Part shown: positions 40,031 to 48,371 of the stretch, in pieces | Numbering within the stretch: position 1 is the stretch's first letter | Layout of the letters: every line of letters starts with the position of its first letter | DNA from: Actinomadura meyerae | GTDB taxonomy: Bacteria > Actinomycetota > Actinomycetes > Streptosporangiales > Streptosporangiaceae | Direction of reading: 5' to 3' | Length of the DNA stretch: 64,000 nt | NCBI RefSeq assembly: GCF_900188445.1 | Contig: NZ_FZOR01000043.1 | Location: 1-64,000 of the forward strand | The notes under the pieces: generated by a model | The model's database searches: none | Told to the model about the DNA's origin: nothing | The model's input: the letters and a program-made list of their open reading frames with translations, nothing else | Translations under genes and position numbers: made by a program

Positions 40031-42457
40031 TCAGTGGATGGACGGGGAGGAGTGGCGGCGGAGCATCGCCCGCGCCGGGAGGAGGATCGCGGCGGTGCCG
40101 GAGCCGGCGACGCCGAGGAGGACGGCCGCGCAGGCGGCCGGGGAGACGGCGGGCAGCGGGACGCCGGTGACCGCCATCGCGAACGCCATGAGGGTCACGG
40201 TCGCGATGGCGAGGCCGATCGCGGTTCCGGTGCCGAGGATGATGGCGGCCTCCAGGCGCAGCATCCGCAGCACCTGCCGGCGGGTCGTGCCGACCAGCCG
40301 CAGCAGCCCGAACTCGCGGCGGCGCGCGGCGGTGCCGAGGGCGAGCGTCGTGATGAGGCCGATCGCGATGAACCCGCCGATGGCGGCGACGACGATCCGG
40401 TTGAAGAAGCCCTGGAGGCGGATCTCCTCCGACAGGGCCTCGTCGTAGGCGTCGCGGTCGATCGCCCGGACCCCGGTGTAGGCGGACGTGGCGGCGCTCA
40501 GATCGGCCTTGCCGCGCACGAGGACGTGGTCGTCCAGCCCGGTGGCGGTGTGGGCGGCGACCAGGTCGTGCGGGAGCAGGACGTCGCCGAAGCCGAGCCC
40601 GCGGTCGTAGACGGCGACGACGCGGGCGTCGATCCGGGTGCCGTCGCCCAGCCACAGCGGCGCGGTGGAGCCGACGCGCCGGCCGCTCGCCGCGTCGCTG
40701 CTGAGCGCGACGGCGGTGCCGCGCAGGTCGCGGAGGCGGCCGGAGGTGACCTTCGGGTCGATGGTGGCCTCGGCGTCCGCGCCGACGCCGCGCGCGGGCA
40801 GCGAGACGAGCTCCTCGTCGCCCATCTGCTTGATCTTCATGATCACGGTGGTGCGGTTGACGGGCGTCGCGGCGGTGACGCCGGGGACGCGGCGGACGGC
40901 CTCGGCGGCGCCCGGCGGCAGGCCCGGCCCGGATGACACGACGACCTGGTCGGCGCGGCTCCCGGCCGCCGCCTGCCCGGTCGTCGCGTGGACGACGGTG
41001 GTCTGCGCGAACAGCTGGGTGCCGGCGAACGCGACGGCCAGCGCGACCGGCGTGATGAGGGATCCGGCGCGCAGCGCGGCGGCGGCGCTGCCGTGCCGGG
41101 CGAGGCGTCCGGTGACCGGGGCGACGGCCTGGGCGGCGCCGCCGAGGAGGCGGGCGCCGTACCGGGCCGGCAGCGGCCCGAGGAACGCGGTGGCGACGAT
41201 CAGCGACATGACCAGCCCGCCGACCGCGGCGATCGCCTCCGCCCCGGAGGCGGCGCCGGAGAAGCCCAGCGCGCCCAGGCCGACGACCAGGAAGGCGACA
41301 CCGGCGACGACGCGCCATCCGGGCAGGCCGGCGGGTTCGGCGGCGCTCTCGCCGAGCGCCTCGACGGGCCGGATCCGGGTGACCCGCAGCGACGCGAGCA
41401 GCGCCGTCGCCACCGCCGCGAGCAGCGTGGCGGCGATCGCGGCGAGGGCGGGCAGCGGGGTGGGCACCGATCCGAACCCGTCCGGCAGGACGCCCTCGTG
41501 CCGCATCGCGGCGAGCATCGCGGCGCCGAGCCCGAGCGACAGCGCGCCGCCGATCAGGGCGGCGGGCGCCCCGGCGCGCAGCGTCTCGCGGACGAGCCGC
41601 CCCCGCACCTGCCACGGGGTCGCGCCGACCGCGCGGAGCAGCGCGAACTCGCGGGCCCGCTCCCGCACCGACAGGACGATCAGCCCGCCGACGACGACCA
41701 GCGCGGTCATGACCGCGACGCCGGCGAGCGAGGCGCCCATCTCCAGGATGTCGGGGCGCGCGGCGGCCGCGGCCGGGGACTCGACGTCGCCGCGCGCCTT
41801 CCCGGTGGAGACGGTGAGGCCGGGCGCTGCCTTGCGGAGGTCGTCGGTGTCGGGATCTCCGATAACGGCGAGGGCATCGGCGCGTCCGGGATGCCCGTAG
41901 AGCGCCGCCGCCGTGGCCGGAGTGAAGAACGCCGCCGCGGGACCGTCGCCCACGATGCCGGACACCCGGTAGGGGCGCGGCGCGCCGCTGGTCTGCACCT
42001 TGACGGTCGCGCCGAGCGCGACTCCGGCGGAGCGGCTCAGCACGACCTCGTCGGGGGCCTGCGGGGCGCGCCCGGCGCTCAGCTCGTAGGGGCGGAGGGC
42101 CGCCGAATCCCAGCCGTGGCCGGTCAGCGTCCGGCCCGAGGGCAGCAGGACCGGGAACGACACGTCCGCGACGACGGCCCGCACGCCGGGGACGGCCCGC
42201 AGCCGGTCCGCGGCGCCGGACGCGATCCGGGACGGCTCGGTCACCGGCCGGGTCGCCTCCCTCGGCGGGTCGCCCAGCTCCTTCACGGTGGTGGACACGG
42301 TGCGGGGCCCGGTGACGACCGCGGCGGCGGCCTCGTAGCGCTCCACCGGCCCGTGCGCCCGCAACGCCGCCTCGATCAGCACCCCGCACGCGCCGACCAG
42401 CGCGGCGGCGAACAGCAGCGCCGCGAAGACCCCGGCGAACGCGCCCCGGTTCCTCAC
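40031..42457 (-). CDS. ABC transporter permease, FtsX/MacB family, two repeats
   Basis: An 808-residue permease with the two-repeat layout of actinomycete FtsX-type exporters: an N-terminal helix (GVFAALLFAAALVGACGVL), an extracytoplasmic domain, three helices with LRAVGATPWQVRGRLVRETLRAG, a second extracytoplasmic domain, and a last three-helix block with LLRLVGTTRRQVLRMLRLEAAI. The repeated LRxVGATxxQVxRxL cytoplasmic motif is the mark of the family. Start GTG 42457 overlaps the ATPase stop by 4 nt. It works with the ATPase next door to export lipids, peptides or antibiotics, or in mechanical signalling; cargo unknown. Confidence 0.87.
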   Translation of the reverse strand: MRNRGAFAGVFAALLFAAALVGACGVLIEAALRAHGPVERYEAAAAVVTGPRTVSTTVKELGDPPREATRPVTEPSRIASGAADRLRAVPGVRAVVADVSFPVLLPSGRTLTGHGWDSAALRPYELSAGRAPQAPDEVVLSRSAGVALGATVKVQTSGAPRPYRVSGIVGDGPAAAFFTPATAAALYGHPGRADALAVIGDPDTDDLRKAAPGLTVSTGKARGDVESPAAAAARPDILEMGASLAGVAVMTALVVVGGLIVLSVRERAREFALLRAVGATPWQVRGRLVRETLRAGAPAALIGGALSLGLGAAMLAAMRHEGVLPDGFGSVPTPLPALAAIAATLLAAVATALLASLRVTRIRPVEALGESAAEPAGLPGWRVVAGVAFLVVGLGALGFSGAASGAEAIAAVGGLVMSLIVATAFLGPLPARYGARLLGGAAQAVAPVTGRLARHGSAAAALRAGSLITPVALAVAFAGTQLFAQTTVVHATTGQAAAGSRADQVVVSSGPGLPPGAAEAVRRVPGVTAATPVNRTTVIMKIKQMGDEELVSLPARGVGADAEATIDPKVTSGRLRDLRGTAVALSSDAASGRRVGSTAPLWLGDGTRIDARVVAVYDRGLGFGDVLLPHDLVAAHTATGLDDHVLVRGKADLSAATSAYTGVRAIDRDAYDEALSEEIRLQGFFNRIVVAAIGGFIAIGLITTLALGTAARRREFGLLRLVGTTRRQVLRMLRLEAAIILGTGTAIGLAIATVTLMAFAMAVTGVPLPAVSPAACAAVLLGVAGSGTAAILLPARAMLRRHSSPSIH

Positions 42458-43185
42458 AGCGACTCCCAGCGGTTCGCGATCGCGGCGGCGGACGGGGCGG
42501 CGACCTCGTCGACGATCCGGCCGCGGTCGAGGAACAGCACCGAGTCGGCCCACGCCGCCGCCATCGGGTCGTGCGTCACCAGCACCAGCGTCTGGCCCGT
42601 CCGGTCGACGGCCTCGCGCAGCAGCCGCATCACCTCGCGGGCGGTGCGCGGGTCGAGCGCGCCGGTCGGCTCGTCGGCGAACACGACCTCCGGGCGGGTG
42701 ATCAGCGCGCGGGCGATCGCGGCGCGCTGCTGCTGCCCGCCGGACAGCTCCGCCGGGCGGTGCGACAGCCGGTCGGCGAGCCCGACGCGGCCGATGACCT
42801 CGCGCAGCCAGTCCGGGTCGGCGGACGTGCCGGCGAGCTGGAGCGGCAGCGTGACGTTCTGCTCGACGTCCATGGACGGGACCAGGTTGAACGACTGGAA
42901 CACGAACCCGATCCGCTCCCGCCGCAGCCGCGTCCGCTTCGTCTCGCCGAGCCGGCCGATGTCCTCGCCCCCGATGCGGACGGTGCCCTCGGTGGGGCGG
43001 TCGAGCCCGGACGCGCAGTGCAGGAACGTGCTCTTGCCCGAACCCGACGGCCCCATCACCGCGGTGAACCCGCCGCGCGGGAACGTCCAGGTGACGCCGT
43101 CCAGCGCCCGGACGGAGCCGTAGGTCCTGGTGACCGACTCCAGCCCCACGGCGGGCGCGGTGGCCTCGGCCGTCATCGTCGTCAT
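42454..43185 (-). CDS. ABC transporter ATP-binding protein (MacB/LolD type)
   Basis: A 243-residue ATPase: Walker A GPSGSGKS (45-52), signature LSGGQQQR, Walker B VVFADEPTG and the H-loop LVTHDP. It has the LolD/MacB-like sequence between Walker A and signature (LRRERIGFVFQSFNLVPSMDVEQNV). Start ATG 43185 is preceded by GGAGGGG. It is the first gene of the exporter operon. Its promoter region carries two large inverted repeats shared with the divergent BCCT gene. Confidence 0.9.
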   Translation of the reverse strand: MTTMTAEATAPAVGLESVTRTYGSVRALDGVTWTFPRGGFTAVMGPSGSGKSTFLHCASGLDRPTEGTVRIGGEDIGRLGETKRTRLRRERIGFVFQSFNLVPSMDVEQNVTLPLQLAGTSADPDWLREVIGRVGLADRLSHRPAELSGGQQQRAAIARALITRPEVVFADEPTGALDPRTAREVMRLLREAVDRTGQTLVLVTHDPMAAAWADSVLFLDRGRIVDEVAAPSAAAIANRWESL

Positions 43186-43230
43186 GATCCCCTCCGGGTG
43201 GAAACGCCCTCTGACCCGGACGAATCTAGG

Positions 43231-43269
43231 TTCGGGAGGGGACCCGGCACATTGGCCCGCCCTCCCGAA
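43231..43269. promoter_or_regulatory. 10-bp inverted repeat, divergent ABC/BCCT promoter
   Basis: TTCGGGAGGG (43231-43240) and CCCTCCCGAA (43260-43269) are perfect complements 19 nt apart. It lies 46 nt upstream of the ATPase start. Confidence 0.5.
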
Positions 43270-43271
43270 TC

Positions 43272-43295
43272 GATGGTGTAGCGGGCTACACCATC
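43272..43295. promoter_or_regulatory. 24-bp near-perfect palindrome, operator candidate
   Basis: GATGGTGTAG-CGGG-CTACACCATC is a perfect 10-bp inverted repeat with a 4-nt centre, directly after the first repeat. The form (long arms, tiny spacer) suits a dimeric repressor such as a TetR or PadR protein. No regulator gene is adjacent. Confidence 0.6.
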
Positions 43296-43384
43296 CGGAC
43301 GCCCCCGGCACCGCGCTTCACCGTGCGTGAACGCATTACTCTTCCGTGTCACTGAGAAGTGAATATCCGGGCAAGAGTCCGATC

Positions 43385-45082
43385 ATGAAGCACAAGCGCG
43401 AGCCCGGGGCCGAGTTCCCCGGCACGGAACCACCGGGCCTCGCCCAGCACGGCCCCGCGCGCACCGACTGGATCGTCTACGGCGTCACCGCCGTGCTGTC
43501 CGTGGCGTTCGTGATCTGGGGCGGGGCGTCCACCGGCACCCTCAGCTCCGCCGCGCAGAGCACGCTCGACTGGCTCCTCACCAACGTCGGATGGCTGTTC
43601 GTCCTCGCCTCCACCGGGTTCGTCATCTTCTCGCTGTGGCTGGCGGTCAGCCGGTACGGGCGCATCCCCCTCGGCCAGGAGGGCGACGAGCCCGAGTTCC
43701 GCACCGTCTCGTGGATCGCGATGATGTTCAGCGCCGGGATGGGGATCGGGCTGATGTTCTTCGGCGCCGCGGAGCCGCTCACCCACTACGTCATGCCGCC
43801 GCCCGCCACCGACGCGCCGCAGAGCGAGGCCGCGATCGAGACGGCCATGGCCACCACGATGTTCCACTGGACGCTGCACCCGTGGTCGATCTACGCCGTG
43901 CTGGGCCTGGCGATCGGGTACGGGCACTACCGGCGGGGCCGCGACCAGCTGATCAGCTCGGCGTTCGCGCCGCTGCTCGGGCACCGGCGCACCCAGGGCG
44001 GGCTGAGCAAGCTCATCGACATCCTCGCGCTGTTCGCGACGCTGTTCGGGTCGGCGGCCTCGCTCGGCATCGGCGCCCTGCAGATCCAGACGGGGATGCG
44101 GGAGGCGGGCTGGATCGAGCGGCTCGGTACCACCGTCCTCGTGCTCACGATCGTGGTGCTGACCATCTGCTTCATCGTGTCGGCCGTGTCCGGGATCGCG
44201 CGCGGCATCCAGTGGCTGTCGAACATCAACATGGTGCTCGCGGCCGTCCTCGCGGTGTTCGTGTTCGTGGCCGGGCCGACCGTCTTCATCCTGGAGCTGC
44301 TGCCGACCTCGATCGGCGTCTACATCCAGGACTTCGGCGAGATGGCGTCCCGCTCGGGCGCGACCGGCGGCACCGCGATGAAGGAGTTCCTCGCCAGCTG
44401 GACGATCTTCTACTGGGCGTGGTGGATCTCCTGGGCGCCGTTCGTCGGCATGTTCCTCGCCCGGATCAGCCGCGGCCGCACCATCCGCCAGTTCGTCGCG
44501 GGCGTCATCATCGTGCCGAGCACGGTCAGCCTGGTCTGGTTCGCGATCTTCGGCGGGACGGCGATCGACCAGCAGCGCCACGGCCTGGACCCGTACGGGA
44601 ACGGCTCGGAGGAGCAGATCACCTTCAACGTGCTGCGCGACCTGCCGTGGGAGTCCATCACCGGCGTCATCGTGATGCTGCTGGTCGCGATCTTCTTCGT
44701 GTCCGGCGCGGACGCCGCGTCCATCGTCATGGGCACGCTGTCGCAGCGCGGCTCCACCCGCCCGGCCCGCTGGATCGTCATCTTCTGGGGCGCGCTGACC
44801 GGCGCCGTCGCCGCCATCATGCTGGTGATCGGCGGCGACGAGGCCCTCAACGGCATCCAGAACATCACGTTCATCGGCGCGCTGCCGTTCACGATCGTCC
44901 TGATCCTGCTGTGCCTCTCCCTCTGGAAGGACGTCCGCGACGACCCGATGATGCGCCGCCAGAACAAGGGCGCCGAGGTCCTGGAGGACGCCGTCGTCGC
45001 GGGCGTCCGCCACCACAGGGGCGACTTCGAACTCCAGATCCGCCCCTCCGCCCCCGCCCCGGACGACGACCCGGAGCGGTGA
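43385..45082 (+). CDS. BCCT-family transporter (betaine/carnitine/choline)
   Basis: A 565-residue transporter with 12 membrane helices. Signatures: MGIGLMFFGAAEPLTHY, WTLHPWSIYAVLGLAIGYGHYR, the substrate-site aromatic stretch WTIFYWAWWISWAPFVGMFLARIS split by the helix break, and VSGADAASIVMGTLSQRG. It takes up compatible solutes with sodium, typically in osmotic stress. ATG 43385 is used; a GTG at 43346 would add 13 residues. The C-terminal tail is short and acidic, unlike the long osmosensing tail of BetP, so osmotic regulation may be at transcription. Confidence 0.9.
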   Translation: MKHKREPGAEFPGTEPPGLAQHGPARTDWIVYGVTAVLSVAFVIWGGASTGTLSSAAQSTLDWLLTNVGWLFVLASTGFVIFSLWLAVSRYGRIPLGQEGDEPEFRTVSWIAMMFSAGMGIGLMFFGAAEPLTHYVMPPPATDAPQSEAAIETAMATTMFHWTLHPWSIYAVLGLAIGYGHYRRGRDQLISSAFAPLLGHRRTQGGLSKLIDILALFATLFGSAASLGIGALQIQTGMREAGWIERLGTTVLVLTIVVLTICFIVSAVSGIARGIQWLSNINMVLAAVLAVFVFVAGPTVFILELLPTSIGVYIQDFGEMASRSGATGGTAMKEFLASWTIFYWAWWISWAPFVGMFLARISRGRTIRQFVAGVIIVPSTVSLVWFAIFGGTAIDQQRHGLDPYGNGSEEQITFNVLRDLPWESITGVIVMLLVAIFFVSGADAASIVMGTLSQRGSTRPARWIVIFWGALTGAVAAIMLVIGGDEALNGIQNITFIGALPFTIVLILLCLSLWKDVRDDPMMRRQNKGAEVLEDAVVAGVRHHRGDFELQIRPSAPAPDDDPER

Positions 45083-45104
45083 GCCGGGGGCGGTGACCCG
45101 GGCG

Positions 45105-45172
45105 GTCAGACGATGGGGCCCGTCAGACGATGGGGCCCGTCAGACGGTAGGGCCCGTCAGACGATGGGGCGG
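45105..45172. repeat. 4 x 17-bp tandem repeat across a stop codon
   Basis: Four units of GTCAGACGATGGGGCCC (45105-45121, 45122-45138, 45139-45155 with two changes, and 45156-45172, diverging at the end). The last contains the stop and final codons (PIV-stop) of the minus-strand gene at 45157, so the gene end has been copied three times downstream. Confidence 0.92.
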
Positions 45173-45993
45173 CCGGTGCGGACGCGGCGGCGGAAGTCAT
45201 AGAGGTAGGCGTTGAAGGGGAACTCGCGGGCCGGGCGGGGCAAGGCGCGGTTGGCGGTGCGCATGACGCGCAGGAAGCGGTCGAAGCGGCGCTGGTCGCG
45301 GGGCGTCCAGGTGTAGCCGAGCTCGTCGCGGAAGGGCTGCGGGAGGAAGCCGAGGGTGAGGAAGGTGTGGAAGCGGCCGAGCGCGAGGCGCACCGGCGCG
45401 TGCAGGAAGCGCAGCTCGGTCAGGTCGCGCAGGTAGCGGCGGGTGACGTCGTCCATCTGGATCTTCCGCACGCCCTCCTCCCAGTACTCCTGGAAGGCGG
45501 CGCGGTCGGCGGGCCATAGTTCGGGCTTCACCTGCAGCGTCGTGCCGAAGCGGGCGCCGTGCCGGTACAGCTCCTCGGCCTCGGCGGGGGACGGCTTCCC
45601 GAACAGGATCTCGTAGATCATCTCGAGGCCGTAGTAGAGGCAGGCGGCGACCCAGAGCTGGAGCTCGGGGTCGAACGCGTTGTAGGCGACCGGCTCCTTG
45701 GCGCGGACCTGCCGGTGCGCCCGGTTGACCTCCTGGCGCATCTTCCTGCGCTCGTCCTCGGTGCCGAGCATCGCGACGGAGATGTAGGTGAGGGTGGTGC
45801 GGGCGCGCTTGACCGGGTGCTTGTCGACGCGCCCGCTCTCCACGGTGCTCTCGGCCACGCCGTGGCCGATGGGGAGGCGGGCGAGCTGCATGACGACGTT
45901 CGCCGCGGCCGCCGCGAGCGCCAGGCCGCTGATGGAGTCGAGGACGATCTTCGGGGTCCCGGTCTCCGTCTCCGTCGCCGCCATCGCTGCCAT
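45157..45993 (-). CDS. MpaB-like/DUF2236 family protein
   Basis: A 278-residue mainly helical protein. The DUF2236 core is visible: a central HPVKRARTTLTYISVAMLG segment, a His/Asn-rich segment (RQEVNRAHRQVRA), FDPELQLWVAACLYYGLEMIYEILFG, and the C-terminal FLPQPFRDELGYTWTPRDQRRFDRF. Relatives include latex-clearing oxygenases and MpaB, heme proteins whose axial His lies in such helices. The natural substrate is unknown. Start ATG 45993 (or 45984). Monocistronic. Confidence 0.78.
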   Translation of the reverse strand: MAAMAATETETGTPKIVLDSISGLALAAAAANVVMQLARLPIGHGVAESTVESGRVDKHPVKRARTTLTYISVAMLGTEDERRKMRQEVNRAHRQVRAKEPVAYNAFDPELQLWVAACLYYGLEMIYEILFGKPSPAEAEELYRHGARFGTTLQVKPELWPADRAAFQEYWEEGVRKIQMDDVTRRYLRDLTELRFLHAPVRLALGRFHTFLTLGFLPQPFRDELGYTWTPRDQRRFDRFLRVMRTANRALPRPAREFPFNAYLYDFRRRVRTGRPIV

Positions 45994-46008
45994 ACCGGCC
46001 TCACTTCC

Positions 46009-46035
46009 TGAGACATAGAGGCGAATCTCGTCTCA
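46009..46035. promoter_or_regulatory. Inverted repeat upstream of the MpaB-like gene
   Basis: TGAGAC (46009-46014) and GTCTCA (46030-46035), 15 nt apart, lie 16-42 nt upstream of the MpaB-like start. Candidate operator; no regulator adjacent. Confidence 0.35.
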
Positions 46036-46094
46036 CTGTGCCAGCGTAAGTGCATGCTTGCAAGGGCGCCCCGGCGTGGGCGCCCTCACATCGC

Positions 46095-46841
46095 TCAGGC
46101 GTGCGGGTCCTCCATCGCCCGGACGCGGGTCGCGAACTGCTTCAGGGCCTCCAGGGCGTGCAGGTACGGCACCGGGCCGTAGGACACCCGGGCCACCCCG
46201 GCGGCGGCCAGCTCCGTCAGGGACGTCCCGGGCATGTTGTTCGCGTTCACCGGCCCCGGCAGCCCCTTGACCAGGGCGGGGACGGCGTCCATCGGCGCGG
46301 TGATCGGGTAGACGCAGTCGGCCCCGGCCTCCAAGTACAGGCGGCCCCGCTCGATCGCGGCGTCCACCGGGTCGGGCACCCCGGCGATGAACGTGTCGAC
46401 CCGCGCGTTGATCACCAGCGCGTCGCCCGCGGCCTCCCGGACGGCGGCGAGGAACTCGGCCTGCTTCGCGGGCTCGGCCAGCGCGCCGCCGTAGGTGTCC
46501 TCCAGGTTGCAGCCGGCGGCGCCGATCGCGAGCAGCCGCTCCACCAGCTCGGCCGGCGGGAGCCCGTACCCGGCCTCGGCGTCCACGGTCACCGGGACGG
46601 TCGCGACCCGGACCACCCGCGCGGCGGCGGCGAGCATCTCGTCCACCGGCGCGCCCTCGTGGTCGGGGTAGCCGAGCGCGTCGGCCACCGAGGCGCTGGC
46701 CGTCGCGAGCGCGGGGAACCCGACCTCCTGGACGACCTTCGCGCTGCCGGCGTCCCACACGTTGGGCAGCAGCAGCGGATCACCGGGCCGGTGCAGCTCG
46801 CGCAGCCGTGCGGCCCTGTCCGGCACCTTCGTATCCGACAT
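46095..46841 (-). CDS. Isocitrate lyase/PEP mutase-family protein
   Basis: A 248-residue (beta/alpha)8 protein. Family marks: LLLPNVWDAGSAKVV at the N-terminus, PVTVDAEAGYG for the Mg site, NLEDTYGG after it, and ADCVYPITAP. The KKCGH-type catalytic loop of true isocitrate and methylisocitrate lyases is absent, so it belongs to the broad PEP-mutase/oxaloacetate-hydrolase-like group whose actinomycete members are uncharacterised. It is divergent from the esterase at 46988. Confidence 0.8.
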   Translation of the reverse strand: MSDTKVPDRAARLRELHRPGDPLLLPNVWDAGSAKVVQEVGFPALATASASVADALGYPDHEGAPVDEMLAAAARVVRVATVPVTVDAEAGYGLPPAELVERLLAIGAAGCNLEDTYGGALAEPAKQAEFLAAVREAAGDALVINARVDTFIAGVPDPVDAAIERGRLYLEAGADCVYPITAPMDAVPALVKGLPGPVNANNMPGTSLTELAAAGVARVSYGPVPYLHALEALKQFATRVRAMEDPHA

Positions 46842-46987
46842 ATCTGTCTCCTTCCCTTCGGCAGGGAGACGGAACGGCCCGCCGGTTTGTGACAGCCGGG
46901 CCGGTTCGCGGCAACCGCGCGGCCGGCGGGCACGCCGCCCCCTGGGTTAGCGTCGAGGTGATCATCATCATCGATGAGGGAGTGCCC

Positions 46988-48016
46988 ATGCTGCCCTGGT
47001 CCGCCGAGCTCGCCGGACGCCTGGAAGAGCACGTCGTCAGCAGCGAGCTGCTGCGCGGCAACCCGCTGGACGACCCGCACGAGCGGCCCGTCCTCGTCTA
47101 CGTCCCGCCCGGCTACGACGACGAACCGGAGCGCCGCTATCCCAGCGTCTACGTGATCACCGGCTTCACCGGGCACGTCGGGATCTGGCGCAACCGGATG
47201 CCGTACCGGCAGCCGTTCCCCGAGACCGCGGACGCGGTGTTCGCCTCCGGCGAGGCCCCGCCCGCCATCGTCGTGTTCGTGGACGCCTGGACCGCGCACG
47301 GCGGCAGCCAGTTCGTCGACTCGCCCGGCACCGGCCGCTACCACTCCTACCTGTGCGACGAGATCGTCCCGTGGGTGGACGCGCGCTACCGGACGCTCAC
47401 CGCGCCCGAGCACCGGGCGATCAGTGGCAAGTCCAGCGGCGGCTACGGCGCGATGATCACGCCGATGCTGCGGCCCGACCTGTTCGGCGCGCTCGCGACG
47501 CACGCCGGCGACGCGCTGTTCGAGTACAGCTACCTGCCCGAGTTCCCGAAATGCGTGCGGCACCTGCGCAAGTACGACGGCGACATCTGGCGCTGGTGGG
47601 ACGATTTCAGGTCGCGCACCTCGTTCACCAAGCCCGAGGACATGGAACTGCTCAACATCCTCGGCATGGCGCTGTGCTATTCGGCCCGCGAGGACGGCAC
47701 GCCCGAGCTGCCGTTCGACCCGGTCACCGGGATCCTCCGGCAGGACGTGTGGGAGCGCTGGCTCACCTTCGACCCGGTCCGGATGGTGCCGGACCACGCC
47801 GAGGCGATGCGGTCGCAGCGGGCGATCTGGATCGACGGCGGGACGCGCGACGAGTGGTACCTCGACGTCGGCGCGCAGGCGTTCCTGCAGGCACTGCTCG
47901 ACGCGGGCGTCAAGGACGAGGTGATCCACTTCGAGCTGTTCGACGCGGGCCACGGCGGCATCGACTACCGCTACCCGCTCGCGCTCGCCTGGCTCTGCCG
48001 GCGCATCGCTCCGTAG
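46988..48016 (+). CDS. Esterase D-type alpha/beta hydrolase
   Basis: A 342-residue esterase of the EstD/Ag85-like fold. The nucleophile elbow is GKSSGG (Ser149), the oxyanion segment is YVITGFTGH, and the acid/base pair lies in the end region (DGGTRDEW, FDAGHGGIDYR). No signal peptide is seen, so it is probably cytoplasmic. ATG 46988 has GAGGGAG 5 nt upstream. Substrate unknown; carboxyl-ester or siderophore-ester hydrolysis is typical for the family. Confidence 0.82.
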   Translation: MLPWSAELAGRLEEHVVSSELLRGNPLDDPHERPVLVYVPPGYDDEPERRYPSVYVITGFTGHVGIWRNRMPYRQPFPETADAVFASGEAPPAIVVFVDAWTAHGGSQFVDSPGTGRYHSYLCDEIVPWVDARYRTLTAPEHRAISGKSSGGYGAMITPMLRPDLFGALATHAGDALFEYSYLPEFPKCVRHLRKYDGDIWRWWDDFRSRTSFTKPEDMELLNILGMALCYSAREDGTPELPFDPVTGILRQDVWERWLTFDPVRMVPDHAEAMRSQRAIWIDGGTRDEWYLDVGAQAFLQALLDAGVKDEVIHFELFDAGHGGIDYRYPLALAWLCRRIAP

Positions 48017-48187
48017 GCCGGGGACCCCGGGGCGGGCCCTTGATCGGGCCCCGCGAGGGCGCCGCCTCAACGCTCACATCACGACGAAGGTTCCCGGACG
48101 GACGGGCCGGGCCGGTCATGCCGGCCCGGCCCGTTCGCGCTGCAAGGAACGTTACTTTCAGGCATTCCATTAACTTCGCCCTTGAAC

Positions 48188-48243
48188 TTGAAAATCCAGT
48201 AACAAATGGATTCATTGACTCCTTTCTGAAATCGGAGTGCACT
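48188..48243. promoter_or_regulatory. Conserved DNA element, copy 1, upstream of the M4 peptidase
   Basis: The first 32 bp (48188-48219) match 52460-52491 at 26 positions. They begin TTGAAAATCCAGT, have an inner palindrome AATCCA-N8-TGGATT, and end TTGAC. After 18 nt comes TGCACT, also shared by copy 2 (19 nt there). It lies 130-180 nt before the M4 peptidase start, in an otherwise featureless 355-bp gap. It could be a promoter with operator or a structural boundary element. Confidence 0.65.
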
Positions 48244-48371
48244 TCGGGCAGCTCATCCGGATGAGTCCCCATCCCAACCCCCCGCCGGGCGAGCGGCGGC
48301 GCCACGGAGCGCTCCCACAAGGACCTCCGCGCACCCTCCCGCGCCGTCCGGCTTGTGGAAGGAGCACCCCC

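Noticed and set aside
45105..45172. Regular 17-bp repeats as a CRISPR array
   Set aside because: The units are directly adjacent with no spacers and lie on a gene end; no cas genes are in the window.
46095..46841. True isocitrate or methylisocitrate lyase
   Set aside because: The catalytic KKCGH-type loop is absent and the protein is only 248 residues.
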